Shown: positions 56,401 through 64,000 of the stretch, one piece after another
Layout: each line of letters begins with the position of its first letter
Position numbering within the stretch: the first letter of the stretch is position 1
Assembly: GCF_026965535.1 (NCBI RefSeq)
Contig: NZ_CP114039.1
Location: forward strand, 5,022,001 to 5,086,000
Reading direction: 5' to 3'
DNA from: Corallococcus sp. NCRR
GTDB lineage: Bacteria > Myxococcota > Myxococcia > Myxococcales > Myxococcaceae
Length of the DNA stretch: 64,000 nt
The notes under the pieces: generated by a model
Database searches by the model: none
What the model was told of the DNA's origin: nothing
Seen by the model: the letters and a program-made list of their open reading frames with translations, nothing else
Position numbers and translations under genes: made by a program

Positions 56401-59400
56401 ATCGGCCTGGCGGAGACGGCCGGTGACGCGGACCACGTGTCCCGGCTGAAGCTGCGCCGCGCGCAGTTGCTGCAGGGCTCGCAGGACGGCAGCGCGGAGG
56501 CGGTGCAGAGCTACGCGGACCTCCTGCGGCAGCGCCCGTCGGATCCGGACGCGCTCTCCGCGCTGGAGGCGATGCTGGCCTCGGGGCCCTCGCGCGAGGC
56601 GGCGGCGCGCGCGCTGATTCCGGCGTACGAGCGCACGAAGGAGCACCGCAAGCTGGTGGCCACGCTGGACGTCCTCGCGGAGGTCGCGCGCGACGACGCC
56701 GGCCGGGTGCAGGCGCTGCGTCACGCGGCCCAGGTGCACCTGGCGCACCTGCGGCAGCCGGAGCTGGCGTTCGCGTCGCTCGCGAGGGCGATGCGCCTGG
56801 CCCCATCGGACGCGGGCCTCAGGGCCGCCGCGCGTCAGGCCGCGGAGGACGCGGACGCGCTCGACAGCTTCGCGGAGATCCTCTCCGAGCTGACGGAGGA
56901 GGGCGACGTGGGCCCCGCGCGCGCGGCGCTGCTGCGCGAGCTGGCGGAGGTGCAGGAGAAGAAGCTCGACGACCGGCCGGGCGCGGTGAAGGCGCTGCGC
57001 GCGCTGCTGGAGCTGGAGCCGGGCAATCTCGACAGTCTTCGGGCGTTGCAGCGGCTGCACCGCGCGGGCGAGGAGTGGGCGGCGCTGGCGGAGGTGCTGG
57101 AGAAGCTGGCGGCGGCCATCCAGGAGCCCGCGGATCAGCTCGTGTGCCTGCGCGAGGCCGCGCTGCTGCATGAGGCGAAGCTCACCGACAAGGAGAGCGC
57201 GGCGTCCGCGTGGCGCGCCATCGCGGAGCGCGACCCGGCGCAGCGCGAGGCCGCCACGGCGTTGGATCGCCTCTACACGGACCTCAACCGTCCCAAGGAC
57301 CTGGCGTGGACGCTCACGCTGCGGCGCAACCAGGAGGGCCAGAGCCCGCAGGGGCGCGAGGTGTCCTTCCGCCTGGCGGAGCTGCTGCGCACGGTGCTGG
57401 ACGACGCCAACGCGGCGCTGGGCCTCTACAAGCGCATCCTCACCGAGGACCCCGGCCACCCGGGCGCGAGGGCCGCGCTGGAGGCCTGGGTGAAGGCGGC
57501 CGTGCCCATGAGCGGCGCGGCGCTGGAGGTGCTGGACAAGGTGCTCGCGCAGGTGGGCGACCATGCCCGCCGCGTGGCGCTGCGCGAGACGCGGATGGAG
57601 TCCGCGCTCACGGTGGAGAAGATCATCCTCGCCGGAGAGGTCCGCCGCATCTACGAGCGCGACATGCAGCAGCCGTCGCTCGCGTTCATGTCGGCGGTGA
57701 AGGCGTTCGCCAACGACCTGGACCGCGAGGGCGTGCGCCCGGATCTGGAGCGGCTGGCCCGCGAGACCGGCAGCCACGAGGTGCTGGCGGAGATCTACGA
57801 GAGCGCCGCGGTGGATCTCACCGCGGGAGACCCGGCCACGCTGGACCTGCTGCGCCGCGCGGCGGAGCTGCGTGAGAGCCTGGACCAACCCGAGGAGGCC
57901 ACGCGCCTCTGGAAGAACCTGCTGGCGGACGCGCCGCAGGACCGTCAGGCGCTGGAGGCGCTGTCCCGGCTCTACGAGAAGGGCCAGAACGCCAAGAGCC
58001 TGTCGGAGGTCTACGCCCGTCAGGCGCAGCTCTCCACCGACCCGGAGGCGCGGCTGGGCCTGCTGCTCAAGGCCGGCGAGGCCTACGCGAGCGCGGGCGA
58101 GGACGCGAAGGCCATCGAAGTGCTCCGCTCCGCGCTGGCCATCCGCAAGGTGCCCGAGGGGCTGCTGGCGCTCGACAAGCTGTACGCGAAGACGCGCCAC
58201 TTCGTGGAGCAGGCGGACGTGTTGGAGCAGCTCTCCGAGCTCGCGCCGGACGAGCCCGGGCGCCGCGCGTACCTGCTGCGCCGCGCGCAGTTGCTGGAGA
58301 AGGAGGTCGGTCCCACCGAAGCGCTGCCGGTGTACCGCCGGCTGCTGGAGCTGTCGCCGGGCGACGGCCAGGTGGTGGCGGGCCTGGAGCGCCTGCTCGC
58401 GCACGACGGTCCCCGCCTGGAGGCGGCGCGGTTGCTGGAGCCCGTCTACCGCGGCCTCAACGACACGCGGAAGCTGGTGGACGTGCTGGAGGTGCTGCTG
58501 CCGGGCGTTCCCCCGGAGAAGCGCCTGGAGCGGCTGCAGGAGATCGCCGTCCTGCGCGAGGGCCTGGGCCAGACGTCGCTGGCCTTCGTCGCGCGCCTGC
58601 GCGCGTTCAACGAGCTGCCCGCGGAAGCCGGCGTGCGCGACGAGCTGGAGCGGCTCGCGGCGGACTCGGGCTCCTTCGAGGAGGTGGCGGCGGCCTACGA
58701 GGACCAGCTGGAGCGCGACCCCGCGGAGCCCCTTGCGGGCGACCTGTGGCGGCGCCTGGCGTCCATCTACGACAACCGCCTGAAGCGCTACGACCTGGCG
58801 GTGCGCGCCCTGGAGCAGGTGAGCCGGCGCGACCCGATGAACAAGCCGGTGTTGGAGGCCATCGCCCGCGTGCACCGCCGCACGGGCGCGCACCGGGAGC
58901 TGGCGCTCGTCATGCGCCGGCAGGTGGCCGCGGAGACGAACGCGTCCTCGCAGATCAACCTGCTCTTCGAGCTGGCGCACCTGGCCGAGGAGACGCTGGC
59001 GGACAAGTCGCTGGCGGCGCAGGCGTACCGCGAGGTGCTGGAGCGCCGGCCGGAGAACGCCAACGCGCTGAAGCTGCTGGGCCGCGTGCTCGCGGACATG
59101 GAGCGCTGGGCGGAGCTCGCGCAGCACGTCGAGCGTGAAATCCAGATGGCGGACGCGCGCGACGCGCAGGAAGAGGCGTCCGACCTGCGCGTGCGCCTGG
59201 GCCGGCTGAAGGTGTCGCGCCTGGATGATCCGCGCGGCGCGCTGGAGCTGTACCAGGCGGTGCTCGCGCGGCGCGCGGGCCACCCGGGCGCGGTGGGCGC
59301 GCTGGAGGAGCTGGCGCGTTCGGAGAGCCCGCTGCGAGGCGCGGCGGCGAGCGCCCTGGAGCCCGTCTTCGCGTCGGTGGGCAACCACCTGAAGCAGGTG

Positions 59401-62400
59401 GAGATGCTGGAGTCGCGCGCCTCCGCGGAGCCCGTGCCGCAGGAGCGGGCCGCGCTCTTGCGCCGCATCGCGGAGATCTACGCCACCGCGCTGGAGAACG
59501 CGGAGATGGGGTTCCTCTCCGCCACGCGCGCGCTGCGCGAGCTGCCGGAGGATCCGCGCTCGCTGGAGCTGTGCATCCAGCTGGTGGACAAGGCGGAGGC
59601 GCCCGAGGAGCTGTGCGCGGTGCTGACCGAGGTGGCCCCGAAGGCCAGCGACGCGGCCCGCGCGGAGCTGTACCGCGCGCTCGCCCGGATGCAGGTGGAC
59701 CTGGGTGAGCCGGCGGAGGCGCTCCAGTCGTGGAAGCGCGTGCTGGAGCTCAAGCCCACGGACAACGAGGCGCTGGATGGCACCGCGCGGCTGGTGGCCT
59801 CGACGGGCCGTCCCTCGGAGCTGCTGGAGGTGCTGCGCCGCCAGCTCGCGCTGTCGGAGGAGCCGGCGCGGCGCGCGGCGGTGCTCCACCAGATTGGCGC
59901 GTTGCAGGAGGAGCAGCTCAAGGATCCGCTGGGCGCGCTGGCCACGTTCCGGCGGCTCCTGGAGCTCCAGCCGGACGACGCGGTCGCGCTCGCGCGCATG
60001 GACAGCCTCTGCCAGAAGCAGGAGCGCTGGCCGGAGCTCGCGGACGTCCTCGCGCGGCGCATCGCGCTGATGCCGCCGGAGGAGGGCCTGGAGCTGAAGT
60101 TCCGCCTGGCGACGGTGCGCGAGTCCAAGCTGCTCGACAAGGCGGGCGCGCTGTCGCTGTTCGGCGAGGTGCTGTCCATGCAGCCCAACCACCCGGGCGC
60201 GGTGGGCCGCATGGAAGCCATCGTGGCGCGCGAGCCGCAGAACCTGCTCGCGGTGGAGACGCTGCTGCGCGCCTTCCGCGCGAGCGGCGACGTCCAGCGG
60301 CTGGCGCAGTTGATTGAGACGCGCGTGGGCGTGTCGCCGGACGCCATCGAGCGCAAGCAGCTGCTCGGCGAGCTGGCCACGCTGCGCGAGACGCAGGGCG
60401 AGGGCGAGCTGGCCTTCCTCGCGCTCTACCGCGGCTTCAAGGAAGACCCGAACGACAGCGAGGTCCGCCGCCGCCTGGAGAACGCCACCGACGTCGCGGG
60501 CAGCTACGACGAGCTGGTGGTCCTCTACGAGGAGGCCCTGCCGCGCATCGCCGAGGCCGCCGACGCGGCCCAGGTGTGCCTCAAGCTGGGCCAGGTGCTG
60601 GAGACGCGCCTGCGCGACCCGGACCGCGCGGTGTCCTACTTCGAGCGTGCGCGCACGCTGCACGCGTCGGTGCAGCAGAGCTCGCTCGTCGCGTTGGACC
60701 GGCTCTACCTGCATCTGGAGGCGTGGCCGGAGCTGGCCGGCGTGCTGGAGGCGCTGGCCACCGGAGCGACGCAAGCCGCGGACAAGATCGGCTTCCTCTT
60801 CCGCCTGGGGCAGCTCTACCAGGAGCGGATGGACAGCCCGGACCGCGCCGCGGGGGCCTACGAGGCCATCCTCGCGCTGGATCCGTCGCACCTCGCCTCG
60901 GCGCGGCTCCTGGAGGGCATCTACGAGGGCGCGGGCGCGTCCGAGAAGCTCTACGCCATCCTGAAGCTCCAGGCGGACAAGGTCACCGGCAGCGAGCGGG
61001 ACCGCGTCCTGGGCAAGATGGCGCAGGTGTCGGCCGAGGGGCTGTCGGACCTGGGCCGCTCCATCGACCTGTACCGTGAGCTCCTGGCGAAGAACCCGCG
61101 CAACGAGCAGGTCTTCAACGCGCTGGAGTCGCTGTACGAGCGCGCGGGCCGTCCGCAGGACCTGCGCGAGATGCTCGAGGGCCGGCTGGCCATCACGCTG
61201 GATCCGCGTGAGGTGGTGCGCCTCAACGAGCGCCTGGGCCGCGTGGTGTACCGCCTGCTCAAGCAGCCGGAAGCGGCGGTGCCGTACTTCAAGGCGGCGC
61301 TGGACCGCGACGCGCGCCACCGCGGCGCGCTGGACACGCTGCGCGAGCTGTACGACGAGACGGGCCAGCGCGAGGAGCTGGTCGGCGTGCTGCGCCGCCT
61401 CATCCCGCTGCAGGACAGCAGCGACGGCGTGAAGGCGCTCCGCCTGCGGATGGCGGAGGTGCTCGCGGGCATGGGCCGGCGCGAGGAGTCGCTGGACGCG
61501 GCCCGCCGCGCGCTGGAGGTCGAGCCGCACTCCGTCTCCGACCTGGAGCGCGTGTACGCGCTGTCCGTGTCCCTGCGCGCGTGGAACGACGCCGTGCGCG
61601 CCCTGGAGCTCAAGGTCCAGGTGCACCTGGCGTCCGAGGAGCGCGACCCGGCCATCGCCGCGTACTTCACGGTCGCGGACCTGTGGGAAGGGCAGGGCGG
61701 CAAGCCGGAGCTGTCCGCCGGCGCGCTGGAGAAGGTGCTGGAGCTCGACCCCGCCAACCGCACCGCCTACGAGCGCGTGTGCGCGCTGTACCGCGCGAAC
61801 AACGACTGGCGCGCCTACGCCACGGTGATGGACCGCTACATGCCCCACCTCGTCACCGACGAGGAGAAGATGGCGGCGCTGCGGGAGATCGCCCGGGTGC
61901 AGGAGGAGCGGCTGGGCCAGAAGGACGTGGCCTTCCTGGCGCTCTGCCGCGCGCTGCAGCTGGACGCGGCCGAGGACGCGCTGCGCGAAGAGGTGGAGCG
62001 CCTCGCGGACGAGACGGGCAGCCACGAGGAGCTGGCGGCGGTCTACGAGGAGGTCGCGGACGAGCTGCCCCGCGGCCCGCTCGCGGAGCGCATCTACGCC
62101 ACGCTCGCGCGCATCCACGACTCGCGGCTGGATGATCCGCAGGCGGCGGAGGCCGCGTTCCGCAAGATCCTCGAGTTCGACCCCACCAACGCCACCGCGC
62201 TGGACGGGCTGGCGGCGGTGTTCCAGCGGCGCGGCCGCGACCGCGAGTACGTCGTCGCGCTGGAGCAGAAGCTGGAGGCGGCGGGCTCCATCGAGGCGCG
62301 CAAGGGCATCCTCAAGGAGATCGCCCGCGTCTGGGACGAGACGCTGGACGACCCCACGGAGGCCGCCAGCGCCCTGTTGCGCGCGCTGGAGCTGGAGCCG

Positions 62401-64000
62401 GACCTGGAGACGCTCGGCGTCCTCACGAACCTCTACCGTCGCGGCAACGCCTTCCGCGACGTGGCCACCACGCTGCTGCGGGCCCGCGACCTCGCGGCGT
62501 CCAACGAGGAGCGCGCGCGCATCCAGGTGGAGGTGGCGACCGTCTACGAGCGCGACCTCAAGGACGACGAGTCCGCGGTCTCCGCGTTCCGCATGGCGCT
62601 GGAGTTCGACCCCTACAACCGCGAGGCGCTGGAGTCGCTGGAGCGGCTGCACACGCGGTTGGACCAACCGGCGGACCTGCTCGCCATCTACGAGCGGATG
62701 CTGGAGCTGTCCCAGGACTACCGCGAGAAGGTCCGCGTCCTCTTCCGCAGCGCGACCATCTGGGAGGACACGTACCAGAACCCGGCCAACGCCGACGCGT
62801 GCGTGGAGGGCGTGCTCTCCATCGACCCGCAGAACGTGCCGGCCATCAAGTCCCTCATCCGGCTGCGCCGCGCGCAGTCCCGCTGGGAGGACCTCCTCCT
62901 CGCGTACGAGCGGCAGCTCGCGCTCGCCACCAGCCCGCAGGAGCAGGCGGAGCTGTACGTGGACATGGGCAACGTCCTGTACCAGAACCTCAAGGCGGTG
63001 GACCGCGCGGTGAACAGCTACCACGCGGCGCTCGCCACGGACCCCGAGTCCCGTCCCGCGCTGCACGCCCTGGGCAACCTCTACGAGCGCAGCGGCAACT
63101 GGCCCTTCGCGCTGGAGATGCTCCAGAAGGAAGCGCAGGTCGTGGGCAGCGACCCCAAGGCGGTGGAGTTGTGGCACCGCCTGGGGAAGATCAACGAGGA
63201 CATGCTCGCGGACATGGCGAGCGCGCGGAACGCGTACCAGCAGGCGCTCGCCATCGACCCGGGCCACCTGCCCACCATCCGCGCCCTCAAGGGCATCCAG
63301 GAGCAGGAGCAGGACTGGAGCGGCTACGAGCAGACGCTGCTGCAGGAGGCGCAGCAGACGGATGATCCGTCCGCCAAGGGCAAGGCCCTGCTGGACGTCG
63401 CGCGCTACCACGCGGAGACGCGCGAGGACCGCGACACGGCCACGCCCTACTGGGAGGAGACGCTCAAGCACATCCCGGACAGCCTGGAGGCGGCGCGCCC
63501 GCTGGCGGACGTCTACATCGCGCGCGAGGACTGGTCGTCCGCGGAGCGGATGCTGGACATCGTCACGCGCAAGATGGCGGAGAAGGCCATGGCGGAGAAG
63601 GACCCCGCCATCGCGCAGGACCTCTGCCGCCAGCTCTACCGGCTGGGCTACGTGACGGAGAAGCTGGGCCGCCGCGACAAGGCCCTGTCCTCGTACGAGA
63701 AGGCCTACGGCCTGGACGCCACGTACCTGCCCGCGCTCGAGGGCTACGGCAACCTGCTGGTGCAGGCGAAGCGGTACGAGGACGCGCTCAAGGTCTTCCA
63801 GACCATCCTCATCCACCACCGCGAGGAGCTGACGGACCTGGAGGTCGTGGAGGTCTACTGGCAGCTGGGTGACGTGCACGCCGCGCTCGGCCAGACGGAC
63901 CGCGCGCAGAACCACTTCGAGAAGGCGCTCGCTATCGACCCGCAGCACGAGCAGACGCTGCGCGCGCTGGTGGCGCTGATGGACAAGGCGGGCAACTACG
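53485..64000 (+). CDS. gltI: Giant TPR gliding motility protein GltI/AgmK (5' part)
   Basis: The frame is open from ATG 53485 ([20 protein letters not shown]) to the window end: at least 3,505 residues with no stop. No signal peptide is seen, so it should be cytoplasmic. Nearly the whole length is TPR-like helical pairs organised in longer units of roughly 100-110 residues that repeat phrases such as [31 protein letters not shown] and [15 protein letters not shown]. Giant size, repeats and position after gltH match AgmK/GltI, reported at about 3,800 residues in Myxococcus xanthus. It probably scaffolds the cytoplasmic side of the gliding machine. The antisense strand is also open for most of this length, but that is a codon-bias artefact. 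Confidence 0.88.
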   Translation, partial: MEQPSAPARPTLRVTDDRSFVETEAALEKTGRVEELIRLYEGRSRDVPTEEAARLLCRAAELAHERQRNAQRAEDLLKRALLVARDPMPALRGLKRLHEIRQDSSSLVDVLERLGAATQGEESAGHYLKAADLYEQKLFRRDRAVLCLQRAARVKPDRATFRRVRQLLLSEERFQPAFEALQRERAALGDAGMAEEYAALAERLVDDPTEHALAQQVLDVARELDPQNARADKAIRAMQRFEQVWRDKVRMLRGMSLEERDRKSAARLSLLVAKLFAWYDPGSAGKVKEALDRCFLLWPGMPEALTLIERMAGRAGDYGPALAQLEAMAGEARDRTAQVDLWLRVGTLKLGRMNDAAGALAAFEKAVAADASRADAASLAAELMLGQERYADAVATLERYLGTVKDRAQQASLRLRLADLCMQQLQDADAARAHLESALKLEPTNALAAFQLSRLLAEDEKLDEVLPLLELAMLAPRPRAERVAFCEALALMFEEQENERGAFEVLARALELEPGRPLLLNTVVEHAEKANAQPALAHALLRAAQGATPPAVAVALWRHLAQLLQGPLADPVRAEAAWREVLARAPGDSAASEAVKSLQAAAALADDPKTRLETDIARREAAGASPVELEPLVRQWVQLAPEDTQAVQRLQALCVALSKFEEAAALAGKLATLSESQLERNEWTARQAKLYAERLNRQEDAADLFLALLAENVSTGVVVGGLERLAAGGVRTAALTEALANHYGRTGDHQRQVAALQQQLDSTTDAPARKRLLTVLAGIHEKQLADSRAAFDTRLRMVREEPKDESGRSETARLARDLSAHAELGRVLRTLATESEDPVLAVQLLSEASMLAEEGGMAAEAITALEAALSRSPESPQVLQRLVRLYGRAGRSADAETLLRKRIHATRGPERLDLLLRLVDLNVELGRPQQAAEALQSAITHGGEEGRHLSRLAELYEKAGMQRELGDTLARMIGLAETAGDADHVSRLKLRRAQLLQGSQDGSAEAVQSYADLLRQRPSDPDALSALEAMLASGPSREAAARALIPAYERTKEHRKLVATLDVLAEVARDDAGRVQALRHAAQVHLAHLRQPELAFASLARAMRLAPSDAGLRAAARQAAEDADALDSFAEILSELTEEGDVGPARAALLRELAEVQEKKLDDRPGAVKALRALLELEPGNLDSLRALQRLHRAGEEWAALAEVLEKLAAAIQEPADQLVCLREAALLHEAKLTDKESAASAWRAIAERDPAQREAATALDRLYTDLNRPKDLAWTLTLRRNQEGQSPQGREVSFRLAELLRTVLDDANAALGLYKRILTEDPGHPGARAALEAWVKAAVPMSGAALEVLDKVLAQVGDHARRVALRETRMESALTVEKIILAGEVRRIYERDMQQPSLAFMSAVKAFANDLDREGVRPDLERLARETGSHEVLAEIYESAAVDLTAGDPATLDLLRRAAELRESLDQPEEATRLWKNLLADAPQDRQALEALSRLYEKGQNAKSLSEVYARQAQLSTDPEARLGLLLKAGEAYASAGEDAKAIEVLRSALAIRKVPEGLLALDKLYAKTRHFVEQADVLEQLSELAPDEPGRRAYLLRRAQLLEKEVGPTEALPVYRRLLELSPGDGQVVAGLERLLAHDGPRLEAARLLEPVYRGLNDTRKLVDVLEVLLPGVPPEKRLERLQEIAVLREGLGQTSLAFVARLRAFNELPAEAGVRDELERLAADSGSFEEVAAAYEDQLERDPAEPLAGDLWRRLASIYDNRLKRYDLAVRALEQVSRRDPMNKPVLEAIARVHRRTGAHRELALVMRRQVAAETNASSQINLLFELAHLAEETLADKSLAAQAYREVLERRPENANALKLLGRVLADMERWAELAQHVEREIQMADARDAQEEASDLRVRLGRLKVSRLDDPRGALELYQAVLARRAGHPGAVGALEELARSESPLRGAAASALEPVFASVGNHLKQVEMLESRASAEPVPQERAALLRRIAEIYATALENAEMGFLSATRALRELPEDPRSLELCIQLVDKAEAPEELCAVLTEVAPKASDAARAELYRALARMQVDLGEPAEALQSWKRVLELKPTDNEALDGTARLVASTGRPSELLEVLRRQLALSEEPARRAAVLHQIGALQEEQLKDPLGALATFRRLLELQPDDAVALARMDSLCQKQERWPELADVLARRIALMPPEEGLELKFRLATVRESKLLDKAGALSLFGEVLSMQPNHPGAVGRMEAIVAREPQNLLAVETLLRAFRASGDVQRLAQLIETRVGVSPDAIERKQLLGELATLRETQGEGELAFLALYRGFKEDPNDSEVRRRLENATDVAGSYDELVVLYEEALPRIAEAADAAQVCLKLGQVLETRLRDPDRAVSYFERARTLHASVQQSSLVALDRLYLHLEAWPELAGVLEALATGATQAADKIGFLFRLGQLYQERMDSPDRAAGAYEAILALDPSHLASARLLEGIYEGAGASEKLYAILKLQADKVTGSERDRVLGKMAQVSAEGLSDLGRSIDLYRELLAKNPRNEQVFNALESLYERAGRPQDLREMLEGRLAITLDPREVVRLNERLGRVVYRLLKQPEAAVPYFKAALDRDARHRGALDTLRELYDETGQREELVGVLRRLIPLQDSSDGVKALRLRMAEVLAGMGRREESLDAARRALEVEPHSVSDLERVYALSVSLRAWNDAVRALELKVQVHLASEERDPAIAAYFTVADLWEGQGGKPELSAGALEKVLELDPANRTAYERVCALYRANNDWRAYATVMDRYMPHLVTDEEKMAALREIARVQEERLGQKDVAFLALCRALQLDAAEDALREEVERLADETGSHEELAAVYEEVADELPRGPLAERIYATLARIHDSRLDDPQAAEAAFRKILEFDPTNATALDGLAAVFQRRGRDREYVVALEQKLEAAGSIEARKGILKEIARVWDETLDDPTEAASALLRALELEPDLETLGVLTNLYRRGNAFRDVATTLLRARDLAASNEERARIQVEVATVYERDLKDDESAVSAFRMALEFDPYNREALESLERLHTRLDQPADLLAIYERMLELSQDYREKVRVLFRSATIWEDTYQNPANADACVEGVLSIDPQNVPAIKSLIRLRRAQSRWEDLLLAYERQLALATSPQEQAELYVDMGNVLYQNLKAVDRAVNSYHAALATDPESRPALHALGNLYERSGNWPFALEMLQKEAQVVGSDPKAVELWHRLGKINEDMLADMASARNAYQQALAIDPGHLPTIRALKGIQEQEQDWSGYEQTLLQEAQQTDDPSAKGKALLDVARYHAETREDRDTATPYWEETLKHIPDSLEAARPLADVYIAREDWSSAERMLDIVTRKMAEKAMAEKDPAIAQDLCRQLYRLGYVTEKLGRRDKALSSYEKAYGLDATYLPALEGYGNLLVQAKRYEDALKVFQTILIHHREELTDLEVVEVYWQLGDVHAALGQTDRAQNHFEKALAIDPQHEQTLRALVALMDKAGNY

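Noticed and set aside
53458-63948. Minus-strand open frame of 3,496 codons opposite gltI
   Set aside because: The product is low-complexity Arg/Leu/Ala/His/Gln sequence without domains, as expected for the antisense of a high-GC gene with strong third-position bias. The plus frame encodes regular TPR repeats with a proper start.

Overview
The window looks like chromosomal DNA of a myxobacterium of the Myxococcaceae (Myxococcus/Corallococcus type). The evidence is the very high GC with extreme third-position GC bias (which leaves thousands of codons open on antisense strands), many lipoproteins, an FHA-domain enhancer-binding protein, and above all a glt cluster for adventurous gliding motility. 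The genus is an inference. I see no tRNA, rRNA, CRISPR array, insertion sequence or prophage. Coding density is high, and many gene pairs overlap by 4 bases (ATGA or GTGA).

Layout. 1-5.9 kb: the 3' end of a glycan-binding/lipocalin-like gene, a zinc-ribbon protein, the prfA-prmC-murA operon (minus strand), a 39-residue basic protein and a CapA-like lipoprotein. 5.9-16.5 kb: a TPR protein with a CorC/HlyC-type transporter, a secreted protein, smc, a lipoprotein, an FHA/AAA+/Fis regulator and a glutaredoxin. 16.6-21.1 kb: groES-groEL with a CIRCE operator and a good sigma-70-type promoter, a second CIRCE-like repeat on the side of two divergent unknown genes, a NUDIX hydrolase and rpoZ. 21.4-25.9 kb: an NmrA-like oxidoreductase, a DoxX-like protein, phosphoglucomutase and an AmpG-like permease.

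25.9-30.9 kb is the most unusual block. It is a tight minus-strand operon of lipoprotein A, ECF sigma factor, zinc-binding anti-sigma factor with a DUF4384-like domain, a caspase-like protease joined to a beta-barrel-like C-terminus, and lipoprotein B. The two lipoproteins look like paralogues. I propose it as an envelope-located, possibly proteolytic signalling module.

31.1-43.0 kb: an overlapping nucleotidyltransferase/metallophosphoesterase pair, a GldA-GldF-GldG-like ABC system with a DUF4340 lipoprotein, aspartokinase, a large lipoprotein combining a dimethylformamidase-like domain with NHL repeats, and a DnaC-like ATPase with a cysteine-rich N-terminus, a LexA-like box upstream and an unknown partner gene.

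43.1-64.0 kb: the gliding cluster gltD, gltE, gltF(cglF), gltG, gltH, a cytoplasmic Arg/Gly-rich TPR-like gene broken by a visible 2-base insertion inside a 36-base tandem repeat, and the first 3,505 codons of the giant TPR protein gltI/agmK, which runs off the window.
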